A stretch of 64,000 nt of DNA, taken from the NCBI GenBank assembly GCA_003313425.1, contig NHZP01000055.1, positions 124,001 to 188,000 of the forward strand. Reading direction: 5' to 3'. The stretch is from Pseudopyrenochaeta lycopersici (taxonomy: Eukaryota > Ascomycota > Dothideomycetes > Pleosporales > Pseudopyrenochaetaceae). The notes beneath the pieces are model-generated. The model saw only the letters and a program-made list of their open reading frames with translations, did no database searches and had not been told where the DNA came from. The first letter of the stretch is position 1. Each line of letters opens with the position of its first letter. The translations under genes were made by a program, and so were the position numbers. Positions 11,065-21,764 of this stretch are shown here, one piece after another.

Positions 11065-11225
11065 CCTAGAAAGTCTAGTACAGGCAATATATTTTTATTA
11101 TTATTTAATAAAAATAACTATAATAATAGCGTAGCTATAAGCTGGCTATCGAAACTGTAAAAAAATGTAGCTGTTAGCTCTGCAGAAGTTGAATATATAG
11201 CTCTAAAAGAAGCTACTAAAGATCC
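11065..11225 (+). mobile_element. Continuation of the old copia RNase H domain
   Basis: After the ATCTAGAT duplication the old copia frame resumes (PRKSSTGNIF, then SWLSKLQK and SSAEVEYIALKEATKD), the classic copia RNase H sequence that follows DSDWRGDLD at 1998. It stops at 11225, where the second copia LTR begins. This proves that 1999-11064 is inserted DNA. Confidence 0.85.
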
Positions 11226-11456
11226 TGTCAGATTCAAGGACTATTTGGCTTGATCTTTGATGAATTTTTGATAATGAACGTGATTCATTGATTCTGTGTT
11301 CTCTCCCCTCCTTTCTATGACTGCTTTGCTTCCGGAGGTTCCGGAGGTTCCGAAGTCCGTGGTATCGGTCCTTCTATTAATCGCCCTTTCCTGTGTAGTA
11401 CTTCTGAGTTTATCTTTTATATCTAACAGGCCTTACAGCACTTGTGTAATCTGACA
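11226..11456 (-). repeat. 3' LTR of the second copia element, 231 bp
   Basis: Starts TGTCAGATTC and ends TAATCTGACA on the plus strand. It shares the first 40 or so bases (TGTCAGATTCAAGGACTATT) with the 170-bp solo LTRs at 1692 and 16953 but has a different middle containing a short repeat of TTCCGGAGG. The polypurine tract lies just to its right, so on the element's sense (minus) strand this is the downstream LTR. Confidence 0.8.
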
Positions 11457-11863
11457 CACCCCCTCAGTTTGGACGACTGTGTAAGCTGGATAACTAGTTA
11501 CAAGCCCCTTGTGCGATTGTGAGGTCCTCAAGTTGTCTCTGGATCTCTTCAAGTGGTGCTTCTTTTGTCACCTCGTGGTTTCTTACTTCTACTAGTCCAA
11601 GTTGTTTTAAGAAGTTGTTCCATTTGTTATAGGGTAGTGCCTTCGTAAGGCCGTCCGCGATTATTTCAGTTGAATGTACGTGCTCTATTTTTATCTTTCC
11701 CGATAAAACTTCTTGTCTAAGCCAATGATTGTGGATATCGACATGGCGCAGCTTGGTCTGGAGCTTTGAAACTTCCGCAGTTACCAGCCGGATTGTTTGA
11801 GTATTATCGCACTGAATTGTTATCGTAGGTGACGGTAGCTTGGCTTCCAGTTCTTCTAGCAGT

Positions 11864-14710
11864 CAGTGTGAGGAATGGATGGATTTGGCGGCGCATCCAT
11901 TTGCCAACTGGTAGTTGGATGGATGATGGAAAAATTTCCGGAAAAATCCGAATTCACTTATGCGAGACGAGGTTACAGGGTTTTTTTTACCGCTATATAG
12001 GTGCTATCTCCGTTTCTTTGATAGTAATAATATTTGCCTTGTCCCAAGAATGCAAACACTGAGCTACTTGTATCATAGGCTGCTCAAGATGGTTGCGACG
12101 GGTCATGATCATGAGCCCCATTCGGCTGAATACACGCTCAGGCTCATCACTCATTGCTGGAATCGAGAGAATATCAAATGCCATTTGAGCCAGATGCGGG
12201 TACTCCTTAATACCAATAGTCCGCCACCATTCAAGTGGAAACTCAAGCTCAATTGGCTCTTGGTTGCTATATCGCTCAAACTCATCTAGGACAGCTGCTT
12301 TTTGGTTGTTACTTCGTGCCTTAGCCAAACTTTTTGTACAGTTATGAAACGTCTCCAGCGTATCAGGTTCATGTATCGTAGTCTTCTTTGCTAGTAACAT
12401 GGCATCTAAGACGGGTAGTTGCTTATAGGTCGAACTCCATAGCAACTTGACTGCTTTTCGGCCGGCCGTAATCCACGACTTGTTATTTGCCCATTAAGAC
12501 TCAATAACCTTCCAGGTGTAGGCAGGATGTAGCACGGCAGCCACAAGATATGCCGGTGAGTCATCAAGTTTTGCGTAGTACTCTTCAGCTTTATCAAGTG
12601 CAAGTTTAATCTACATAACGAAGTGCCATTAGCCTTCAGTCATAGCTAGTGATGCATGTTTGTAACGTTCATAAGCGGCCGTAAGTTCCTCAACAATAAA
12701 ATCAAGGTCAAATTAAACTTTACTAATCCCACAGGACTTGCCATCACCTGGCCGACCTTCAAGATCTATTATTACAAGCCAGCAAGGCTCTACGAGTTTT
12801 TGATACTAAGTCAAGATCTCCCAGTCTTCTAAATCAAGCGTATCTTTTAGGATGGCATTCCGAGAATGATCCTCATCTTAAATCCAGCGTCCTTTAGACT
12901 TCTCTCATACAACACATTGGCGCTCAGATAATAAGAAGTCTTCGAAAGGGGCTCGGAGTTTAAGGAGTATCTTGATCTCGTCGTAGACGCTGTTCCAGCG
13001 AGTATCATTACTTCTGTGGAGCTCACGCGTTTTGATCGTATTCCATTCAGTTAGGTCGATAATAGACTTGAAGTATTTGAGTTGGGCCTGGTGCCACCGT
13101 TTTCATCTTTATAGACTTGCGTATATCCAAACGACTAGATTATAAGCTTTACCAACTGGTCCTATTCACCTCCATCAATTTAACTCTTCCTTCAAATTCA
13201 CCGGCACCGACCCTTCGAATTCAAAGAGGTTCTTATCAAAGCCGAATAAGAGATGGCGGGCAATAAGGTTAATAATATGGCCTACACAGCGCAGGCGGCG
13301 CTCATCAGGATCAAAGCCAAATTCTTCTCCAATTACTTTCATTGCCGAATCATTACTCAAAGCATTGTCCAGTACAAAAAAGCCGAGTCTGTCTTGAATA
13401 CCAAAGTCCTTGATCACGGAAATAACCTGCTCCGCAATATCTGTACCCGCATACAAGTCGGTTCGCTCGGGTGTTGCTAGCAGTATCATTTGGTTCTTAA
13501 ATTCCGCATCAATAAAGTGAGCAACAATACCGTTGAGCGAGAGGCAGTTTCCAGAGGTCCAGAGGTCGAAGGAGATGTGGATCTTGCTGACGGAATCCTA
13601 CAACTCCTATTTGACTTTGGCCTTATGAATCCTATAGCCTTTCATGATCCAGTCTTTGACAGTCTTTACGGTAGGTATTGCATCTTTTGCGCGGGGCGAG
13701 AGATAGGCAAGAAGGTCACGAAACGGCTCACTATCAACCTGCCTAAATGACACATTGTCATAGACAATCCAGCGAATAAGAAGCGTTTAGAAGGTAGTTT
13801 CATCAAAGGCCAATGCTAGCGCATTTAATATCTCTTACTCTCAAGACTCATTTGTATCTAAGGCTGCTGGCACTAATATACCCCTTCTTTTAAAAGGAAT
13901 AATTTCTCTCTCCTTGTTCCAAGTTTTGCCAAGAACTTAGCGGATGTGTTCGACTACATTCATGCTTCCGCCGTCAACCTTATAATAATGAGCATGACAT
14001 GTCCATGAAATCAGGTCAGAAGTATGGCAGCAGACACATAGCCACCAGCGGGCGCCAGTCTCAGTATGTTCAATTAGTACGCCAAACTTCCAGATAGGCG
14101 AGTTTAGCCTAGCCGTACGCCTCAAGATCGGAATACTAAAGCCAGGAAGTCAAGACCAAACAACACTATGGTATTTGAATTTTAATCCCTCAATTAGTGA
14201 GGTGTCAGCCGTACGCGCTTTTATACTCCACTCCAACTCAAAAGTTGGCTCTATTAAGATGTCTGAAGCAATATCAGAAACGCTATCTAGTGACGACTTT
14301 ACCGACGACATTAGCAAAGACGGTAACGAAGGTTGCTCAGAATGAGCTTGCTGAGCCTTCTTCATAATATAGAACCCTTTTTAATATAGAAGTTTAGAGA
14401 GTTTGTACATATAGTACGGAAAGTTATATAGAAAAAGGTTAATAGTATAAGATATGATGGGTCCGCAGTGGTGTCTATAGATATAGTGATAGTATTATTA
14501 AATGTAATAGCCCCTAAGCCCCTACATACAATATTAAATATAATATTAGATGTAATATTGAATGTGATAGTGGATGTGATAGTGGAGGCAACGTACTATA
14601 CCGATGCCTTGAAATGGATGGATTTGGATATCCATTCTGCATCTGGATAACCGAGATTTGGATGGCTTTTCCAAACACATCCAATTCAGATCCATCCGTT
14701 CCTCACACTG
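11864..14710 (-). mobile_element. hAT transposon, 2847 bp, TSD CTAGCAGT
   Basis: Inverted ends CAGTGTGAGGAATGGATGGA and TCCATCCGTTCCTCACACTG (one mismatch), flanked by a perfect 8-bp duplication CTAGCAGT (11856-11863, 14711-14718), which is diagnostic for hAT. Short GGATGGAT/ATCCATCC motifs recur just inside both ends (11876-11930 and 14610-14700), plausible subterminal transposase sites. It sits within the copia RNase H coding region, which continues in frame on either side. Confidence 0.92.
11993..14365 (-). pseudogene. hAT transposase, multiply broken
   Basis: Read on the minus strand, the pieces in order are: a Ser-rich N-terminus (14365-14150), a BED-type zinc-finger region (14125-13937, with CVCCHTSD and CHAHYYKVDGGS), the catalytic core (13489-13175, with VLDNALSND and RRLRCVGHIINL) and the C-terminal hAT dimerisation domain (12445-11993, with LSIPAMSDEPERVFS and MTRRNHLEQPMI). 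Stops and frame changes separate these pieces. Non-functional, but family assignment is firm. Confidence 0.88.
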
Positions 14711-16952
14711 CTAGCAGTTGCGTCGTAAAGATCGCTTCTTTAGCCACTTGTGACAGTGCTAGTAATTCGGCTTCAGTCGTTGATGTGGTTACTGTATCTT
14801 GTTTGTTTGCTTTCCATGCGATCAGCCCATTGAACAGCTTGATTGCATATCCTTGAGAGCTTTTCCTATCTGAGGTGTTGCCAGCAAATGAGGCGTCGCT
14901 TGCGACTTGTAGGTGATTGCCTCCTCCAAGTTGCAGTGCTCGCGACTTTGTCTTATTAAGGTACAGTAGTACTCTGTCGGCGGCATCGTGGTGCCCTTTG
15001 CTAGGGTTTGATAGGAATCGTGCTAGTCTTGATGTGGCGAAAGCAATATCAGGCCTCGTCGTGACTGCTGCGTATAGTAGTGAACCAACTTTGCGTTGAT
15101 ACTTGTTGACTTCGGATGGTGTTGCCAATCCTGAGCGCGGCTTCAGTTCAACTGTGCTCATTGGTGTGTTGTGTCGACAATTCTGATTGTCAACTAAACG
15201 GCTTATCTTCTCAGCGTATGCAGCTTGAGAGATGTGGATAAGTCGTTGATCTCGCTTTCGGATGACCTCAACTCCTAGAAACCACTGCAGGTCGTCACCG
15301 CCTGTCGTCGTGTACTTTCTCATGAGCAGCTTGACCGCTTGTTCTGCTTCTGTAGTCTTTGACTTGTGGTATGCAAGAATGATGTCATCCACGTAGAAGA
15401 AGATGATGAGTCCATCTCTGATCATACAGCATGGCTCATGTGGTACTTCCATGAATCCCAGGGCTTTAAGGGTTGTTGTGAACTCCTTTTGCCATAGTAA
15501 GGGTGATATTCGGAGCCCGTACAACGCCTTCTGAACTCGGAGGATTGTGCCTTTTTTGCGATATCCGCGCGGCATCTTCATATATAATTCTCGGTCTATA
15601 GTCGCATGTACAAATGCGTTTGTCACGTCATATTGCTTTAGTTCGAGATCATACTTAGCTACAATTGCCATCAGCATTCGAAAGGACCTGCTCGCTAACG
15701 TGGCGGCATATGTGTCTTGCGTTGTAATGTGTCGCTATTGGTCTCCTCGGACTACGAGTCGTGCTTTGCACTTAAGAAATTGATTGTGCTTGTTTAGCTT
15801 GTATGTGTACACCCACATGCAGTCAAGGATTTGTTGTCCTGCGGCCTTGATTGGCTTGAGCGGGACCTCTGTCCACGACTTCATTTGTCTATGGCTTTCG
15901 AGGTGCACTTGTTCTGCCTCCTTGAATAGCTCTCCCATAGGATGGTATTCAAGGTTAGTGTGCAGCGTGGGCAGTGGTGGAAGTTGGCTTCGGTGGATCT
16001 TCAAGCCTTTGGCGAGCATCCTTTTCATCTGAGCCTTATCAATGACTTTCCCTCTATAATTCCCCATGTTGCCTGCCTGGGTGCCGGCCATGAAGGCGGC
16101 TGCCCAAGGAATTGGTTTCGATGAGCATGAGTTCATGTCGGCTGCCTGCACACCTGCCATTCGACTTGCAAGGAGTGCAGCTGGTGGTGGCGTAGATGGA
16201 GGAGTCGGGTATATGTCCCTGATTTTCCTTCCGCGATAGTATCCTGATGGATCTTCCTCTTCGGAGTTGTTGGTGTCCTCAACTATATCGTCTTCATGAA
16301 AGGACTCAGTCTCTGGTTGATAGGCTGGAGCAGGAAGCTCTATTGTCCTTATGTGGGTTGCAATTTCTTGCAGCGTACTGTGCATGAGGTTGTCCATTAG
16401 GTCTTCAGTTTTACCATTGAACACCGTTTGCTCGTCGAATACGACATCTCGTGTGCTTATTACTTTTGCAAGAGATGGGACCAAATTCGATAGATGTTTG
16501 AGGATCGATAGCCAACTAAGTAGCCGACCCATGCTTTCGGATCCAGCCGTTGAAGTCGTGATTTGCCTCGGTGAGTATCGTCTGTCATTGCGAATGCTTT
16601 GCAGCCATAGGATTTTAAATGAGTGAGATCTGGCTTCTTAGATATCGTAACGACTCCGTTGTTGAGTGCAACCCTTGTGAAAAAGACCTCGTACGGTGTC
16701 TTTCAGTTGTTTGCATAATTTGGTGTTCGATTGTATAGGTACACCCCAGCTCGCGTGATTTCGGGCCATAGCTCCCAGGATAGGTTGGCATCGAGGCGCA
16801 TAGCACGCGATTTCTCCTTATTCACACCCCCTGAGCGTTCGGCACCTCCATTCTGATCTTGTGTATCTGGGGCGGAAGGCTCGACGGTTATCCCTTGCGA
16901 TGCCAACCAGCGTTCCACCTCTGGCTTGACTGTCGTGATTTCATTGTCTGAC

Positions 16953-17122
16953 TGTCAGATACAAGCGAGGGTACGCGATACTGTATTGTAGTACAAAGCT
17001 CGGGTGTAACCACTTGGCACACACTCTCCATAAAAGGAGAAAATAGAGAACACAGAATAGAGCAACCACGTTCATCATCAAAATTCATCAAGGATAAAGC
17101 TAAATAGTCCTTGAATCTGACA
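16953..17122 (+). repeat. Solo LTR, 170 bp, target duplication CTGAC
   Basis: Begins TGTCAGATAC, ends GAATCTGACA; perfect 5-bp duplication CTGAC (16948-16952, 17123-17127). It is the reverse complement of the 1692-1861 unit; both encode the same meaningless 46-codon reading frame, showing near identity. It interrupts the copia integrase right after the SDNE catalytic-site region. Confidence 0.9.
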
Positions 17123-17141
17123 CTGACTCAAGGTTGCCGTT

Positions 17142-17513
17142 TTTTAGTAATTACTATTACTAAAAATAGAAATTTATAATTAATAGTATTTAAGATATTT
17201 TATTAGCTAGCTTATTATATAGTAATTAAATTTAAGATAATGCTATATAAATAAACGTAGATAATTATTTACTTCTAATAGTTTTAAAGAAATATATATA
17301 TTTTAACTAAATAACTAACTAACTAATTATATTTTTTTAATTTTATATTACTTTATAAGTTTTTTTCTCTTTTTTTTTAGTAAAGTTATATATACTCTCC
17401 TATTATTCTATTTTAACTATAGACTCTAAATACTCTAGGTCTTTTAAATTAGAACTAATAAAGCGCCTATATAAACTAGAATATTTTTTAATAGCTTTTA
17501 ACTCTTCTATAGG
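17142..17513. other. AT-rich RIP-like stretch, no gene
   Basis: About 370 bp of very AT-rich sequence with long A and T runs and no usable reading frame. It is probably the heavily mutated interior or flank of a retroelement between the truncated copia (left) and an LTR-like unit (right). Confidence 0.6.
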
Positions 17514-17688
17514 TGTCAGAATTTAATGAATCTTTTGGTCTTGATCATGGATGAGAATTGATTGAATTTTCGTTGGTTCTGTTTTCTCTCCTTTTTAAAC
17601 ACAGACCTGATACATCGGTGATACATAGGTGATACTGTCCACGATGCAGTATTAGTGTACTTTAGCTTTCTATGCCTCTTATCTGACA
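17514..17688. repeat. LTR-like unit, 175 bp, without target duplication
   Basis: Begins TGTCAGAATTTAATGAATC and ends CTTATCTGACA, the same TGTCAG...CTGACA end style as the 170-bp LTR family. The flanks (ATAGG and AAAGA) do not match. The first 20 or so bases recur at 60272. Probably an end of a larger decayed element rather than a clean solo LTR. Confidence 0.55.
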
Positions 17689-17881
17689 AAAGACTGGCCT
17701 CTGCATCGTGCAGCTGTGCAGTTTACTATGGTGGGCAGCACTGGTGGGGTATGCTGACACATCAAAAAGTGTCTCATTTTTTTCTTCATGGGGGTGCAAT
17801 TGTTCCAACTTCTCTTCGCGTTATCAAAGATTCCCTACTTGCAACATAATGCTGTTCTTAGCCTAAACTCTTTCCTTCGCT

Positions 17882-18211
17882 TTGGCATGGATCTTTCTAC
17901 GTTCTAACTACCCCCAATCACAAGTTCTCATATGCAAACCGTGTGCCTGCGCTGTCGCACTCCGGCATTTCTCCAGCTACATCAAGAAGAAACACGCATA
18001 CGAGGCTTGCCGTGACGCCGGCCTTTCCTACTCTCGATCCAGCAAACCAGCTGCCAGACTCGCGAATCGTCTCCAAGAAAAATATGAAGGTCGCTGCCCT
18101 CTTAGGCCAGTGACCATGGGGTACCTGGAGGGTCTCGGATCACGGATCGATAACGCGATAACATATCACCCTTCAATTCATATCTGGAACCAACATCAGG
18201 AACTCTCCTAA
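17882..18211 (+). pseudogene. DUF3505/OrsD-like zinc-finger fragment
   Basis: A 109-aa ORF whose N-terminal half (QVLICKPCACAVALRHFSSY, then KKKHAYEACRDAG) resembles the CxxC...H...H zinc-finger start of fungal OrsD/DUF3505 proteins, which begin with an 'ICRPCG-V' type motif about this far from the N-terminus. Those proteins are usually several hundred residues long; here the frame closes at 18211, and nothing recognisable follows before the convergent gene at 18274. I read it as a truncated remnant. The family call is tentative. Confidence 0.4.
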
Positions 18212-18273
18212 CGATGTCATCTCGCAGCCAATCTGCACGATACGCAGAGAGTAGCGTTTCAAAAGGTGCTCTC

Positions 18274-19200
18274 TTACGGCGATATTCCTTTCGGTATTAG
18301 CATCGAGATGGTCAGATCACAAGGAAGTCGTACAGGTTCAACAATTGCCCACAGCTCCTCGGTGCAGCAATCTCTTTCAGACACATACTGATAAGACGAG
18401 GTGCAACCATTGGCACTGATAATACAGACAGTTCCAAACTTCACGCAGCATTGGGGATTACTCAATCCAAACCCGTACAGCTCACGGCCTTTGAGGAGGT
18501 TTGCGGCAACCACAAACGTTGCGTCGAACAGGTACTCAGATAGGACCCTCTTCAGTGGTTGTTCGGCGCCGTCTATGTATTCGAAAAACATAGGGTGGAA
18601 AGAGCATACACGGAAGCATTTGTGTCCGTTGCGCAACGTGACGATGTCGTGATCTCCTGCTTTACTAATAGAAGACGACCAAGGATCGGAGAGTATCCTA
18701 TCGGGGCCTATGGCTCGACATTGGCATACAATGATGACTTTGGGATGCAACTTCGCAAGGATGCATTCGAATTCTCTGCATGCCTTGGCATCATTGTTGG
18801 TTCTGTCCTCTTCTGTTTCGTATTCCCGAATCGCGGCGCTGCGGAAAGGCCATCGATCTAGAATGATGGTGTTATCGATATCACGTTGACCTGCGAAGGC
18901 AAGCTTCAATGTCTCGTCAACCCGCTGAAGCGTCGTTGATGCGGCTATCATATCATCGTAAGCGACCGATTCTGCTCTGTCGCTAGGCTCGAGAAGAACC
19001 ACAACAAGATCCTCGTATCCGGTGGCCAGCCTTGCTGCACTTTCACGTGCGAAAGGGCTTGCATTAAGCTCAGATCCTAGCGTGTCCAGCTCATCAAGGT
19101 GGTTAGTGGCCTTGGTCTCGCTTACGGTACCCAGTGAATGTCGAAGGAGAGCTGGACGGATCTCTCGTACGATCTTCCAGTCGAAGTTGGCCGGTAGCAT
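18274..19200 (-). CDS. Hypothetical fungal protein, 308 aa
   Basis: Single open frame starting MLPANFDWK. No signal peptide or membrane segment is apparent. Sequence blocks that look conserved are DLVVVLLEPSDRA (about residues 66-78), NTIILDRWPFRS (about 110-121), HPKVIIVCQCRA and FHPMFFEY (about 199-206). The order of a buried LLEP strand, a D/W-containing turn and a late His-Pro motif recalls the uracil-DNA glycosylase fold, but this is only a suggestion. The last 70 residues are Cys-rich and less convincing, so the true stop could differ. No operon-like partners; it converges with the DUF3505-like fragment. Confidence 0.5.
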   Translation of the reverse strand: MLPANFDWKIVREIRPALLRHSLGTVSETKATNHLDELDTLGSELNASPFARESAARLATGYEDLVVVLLEPSDRAESVAYDDMIAASTTLQRVDETLKLAFAGQRDIDNTIILDRWPFRSAAIREYETEEDRTNNDAKACREFECILAKLHPKVIIVCQCRAIGPDRILSDPWSSSISKAGDHDIVTLRNGHKCFRVCSFHPMFFEYIDGAEQPLKRVLSEYLFDATFVVAANLLKGRELYGFGLSNPQCCVKFGTVCIISANGCTSSYQYVSERDCCTEELWAIVEPVRLPCDLTISMLIPKGISP

Positions 19201-19653
19201 CTGGTCCCACTGCTGTATGTTGTTCAGGTTGTTGTTTTGGGTTTTATTTCACCTTCGTCAGCTATTAGAGGGTAGCTGTCAGGGCCGATGCGGGGCCGGG
19301 GACACAGACGTTTGATGTGGGAACAGGTCCTGCGGCTCGCATGGACAACAGATATCACAGCAAAGATACTCGACGCTAGTGAACCATGGTTGGCAGACTG
19401 CTTATATGCTGTTTAAGTGCATCGTTGGATTGAGCAGTCTCCTCCGGCGGGGGTGGGGGAATGCCTTGAAAACAGGACGACAAATCAACAAAGTTGTTGA
19501 GACCCCTTGGCAGCGTCAGTGGCGTATTATGCTTTTGAAGGACCTGTTCCCTTGACACTACTTACATTTTCCTGTCCTTAACTGCCCTTGTGTTGGACTT
19601 TTCGAATATGGACCCCCTGAGCTTGGCAAGACAACTTTGCGAGTACAGTTTGC

Positions 19654-20752
19654 TTGACCAAATGCAACGCTTTGGACTCACTACTGTACAGGTCGCTAAG
19701 AGAAGCTCCAATAAAGATCTTTGCTGGGAGCGAAAAGACGGTCTGCTATGTTCATCCCGGGGTCTTGTTGGCGTGTAAACCATCTACAGCTGATGTTCGC
19801 ATGAGCGGGCCTTGGAAAACACAGGAGACGGCGCTATAGATTGGACAGACTTTGACGAACAAACAATTGAGTGTGTTTTGCAGTATCTTTACACTGGGGA
19901 CTACCATATCCTCGATACCGGGAAATCCTCAGCGCGTATCATTGAGGACATAGAGAACGGCTTAGAACAGACTGAAGGTGGGTGGAACGGAATGGCGATG
20001 ATTTTTTCTCACCTTTAACTGTAGACGCTGCTCCTGCGGACGAATCATCACCCGTTGAAGAACCACCTGCACCATCCCGAAGTCCGTCGCCAAGCGTAGG
20101 CCTACTAAGCCGACCTCTTACTCTATTTCAGGATTGTGTTGGGGCAGGCTTTCCGGCAGAGCGTAAGCAAATGGCTGCCGGAGTCATTGCTGAGAAGGAT
20201 TTCAAACGCGACAGATACGCTGTTGGAGTATCTGTGTTAAGACATGCAAGTGTTTACTCGTTTGCACATCGACATTTCTTTTCCGACCTCGCAAAGCTCG
20301 CATTACAGCGCCTCACTCAAGTCCTCAATCTTGCACCGTGCGAATACACTGCGTTATTTCCCCATCTTGGGGATGCTATTCGTCACATTTACGACACCAC
20401 ACCTGGGCCTGATATGCAGGCAGATCCTGCCCGAAAGCTGCTGTCACAATATGTCGCACTGAATTACACTAATCTTACTGGAGGCGAGTTGGATGCTCTT
20501 GTGGAAGAAGGAGGCGAACTGATGGTTGACGTCTCGAGCAAACTAGGGAGGCTACTTGCAACGAGGAACTCTCAGGTTCGTGCTCTGGAAGATAGAATCG
20601 ACAGCCTCTCCACCGAAGTTGGGGCATTGCAGGTTATCTGCAACGATAAAGAGACGGAAATCCAACTGTTGCAGGCAAGACAGAGAGCAGAAGATTCCGA
20701 TATTTCGGGCAGTGGGATCTATAGGAAAAAGAAGAAAGGCGGTTGGGATTGA
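19654..20752 (+). pseudogene. BTB/POZ-domain gene with frameshifts
   Basis: Three overlapping frames together read like one BTB protein: SLREAPIKIFAGSEKTVCY (19690-19750), then DWTDFDEQTIECVLQYLYTGDYH (19840-19908), then a Pro/Ser-rich linker and a C-terminal region with FAHRHFF, LALQRLTQVL and DAIRHIYDTTPGP (19982-20752). BTB domains mediate protein-protein contacts, often as Cul3 adaptors. Frame changes near 19820-19840 (GPWK.../...AIDW) and near 19990 (poly-T after GCGATGA) are not at good splice sites, so I call it a pseudogene; small introns or sequencing errors are the alternatives. It ends in a coiled-coil-like stretch (RALEDRIDSL) and a basic tail. Confidence 0.6.
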
Positions 20753-21700
20753 TGTCAGTGGAAAGGAAGGAAAGTTCTGTTGCTGTTCATATCTGTGATT
20801 TGCAACTGCGCCAGTTTTAAGTACTAGGCCTTCACGTCATTAACCCTCTCATGCCATTTAACCCTCTGTTTTCTATCTCTTTAATACCAAAAAATGGCCA
20901 AAAGCCATACGCCCATCATCTGTGCAACGAGCCGATGGCGTAGACGCCGGTTGGAGTTTGCTCTGGTCGCAACATGTCACGGTAACCACCGTGGTTCCCG
21001 TGACACACTGTCTAGCATTAACCAACGCTGCCCGATATTAGCTGGCAATATCTGGCACTGACTGGTAGTGTCTGGTACTTCCTGATGGGGTCTGCTAATA
21101 GCAGACACTGCCTGACACTACGAAGAAGCTCGTTTTTATTGGGTCCTGGGTTTTGCCGAGGCCCACCCGGCCCCAACACAACATGTCAACACTACATCTA
21201 TCGTATTATGGAAGCGGGACGTTACGAAGGTCGAGGCTGGGTAGATCGAGCGCAGAAATAGGACCGTGTGAACATAGGCAAGCAGGAAGTTCTTGAAATG
21301 CGCGAGCGTGTCAGTGTAGGCGAGCGACATGGCGGAGGGCGCGAGTGTCGGTGTGCACAAGAATAAGACATCGAACTTTGGCGTTGGTCAACCCAGTCGG
21401 TGGCAAAGGTCTATGGATTAGCGACTTAAGCATCTTATGATTTAGCAGATACCGTCGCGATGATCGTGCGTTTCAGTTTGACGGGTGTAGTCTAAGGTGT
21501 TGTGTGCGTCCCAGCTGCGATAACACGGTCGCGTGGATCGCTGTTTCCCTGGCACGCGCCTGAAAGAAAAGAGCCGACTCCGAAATGCGCGGGCCACTCA
21601 TAGAGATTAGAGTAGAAGCAGGTTTGCAGCGCATCTCGAACGCGTTTTGAGGTGAAATAGAGCTCGATTGTAGTGAGGCTACTAAGTCACATAGAAATTG
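20753..21700. other. Non-coding stretch, about 950 bp
   Basis: No convincing reading frame. It contains a cluster of loosely repeated TGTCTGGTA/TATCTGGCA words at 21045-21120, ending TGCCTGACACTACGAAGAAG. A 74-aa minus frame at 21136-21360 has no recognisable features. Confidence 0.5.
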
Positions 21701-21764
21701 CTATACAGAGATATTTTCTAGTGTTGCAGCAAGTGTAGGGCACCGTTTTCAGCGCTTTTTAAAC

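Larger units (their letters stand above)
11494..16952 (-). pseudogene. Copia pol (integrase-RT-RNase H), interrupted
   Basis: Integrase core at 16952-16615 (SDNEITTVKPEVERW, then PDTQDQNGGAERSGG), linker at 16532-15735, reverse transcriptase and RNase H at 15677-14711 (FFYVDDIILA with the YVDD box; VASDASFAGN), then, beyond the hAT insertion, the RNase H end at 11863-11494 (IQCDNTQTIRLV, HVDIHNHWLRQEV, ADGLTKALP) with a natural stop at 11494. A TAG in place of CAG lies in the RGDQ/RHITTQD context near 15733. Further frame breaks occur near 16540-16620. Apart from these and the two insertions, long open stretches remain. Confidence 0.85.
11226..17141 (-). mobile_element. Second Ty1/copia element, 5'-truncated, minus strand
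   Basis: Contains a 3' LTR (11226-11456), a polypurine tract right next to it (CCCCCTCAGTTTGG read on the plus strand), and pol in the order RNase H, reverse transcriptase, integrase going rightward, i.e. sense is minus. It is split by a hAT element and by a solo LTR. Homology to integrase ends at about 17141, where AT-rich DNA starts; the gag/protease part and the 5' LTR are missing. It is much less AT-rich than the old copia and has few stops, so it is younger. Confidence 0.85.
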
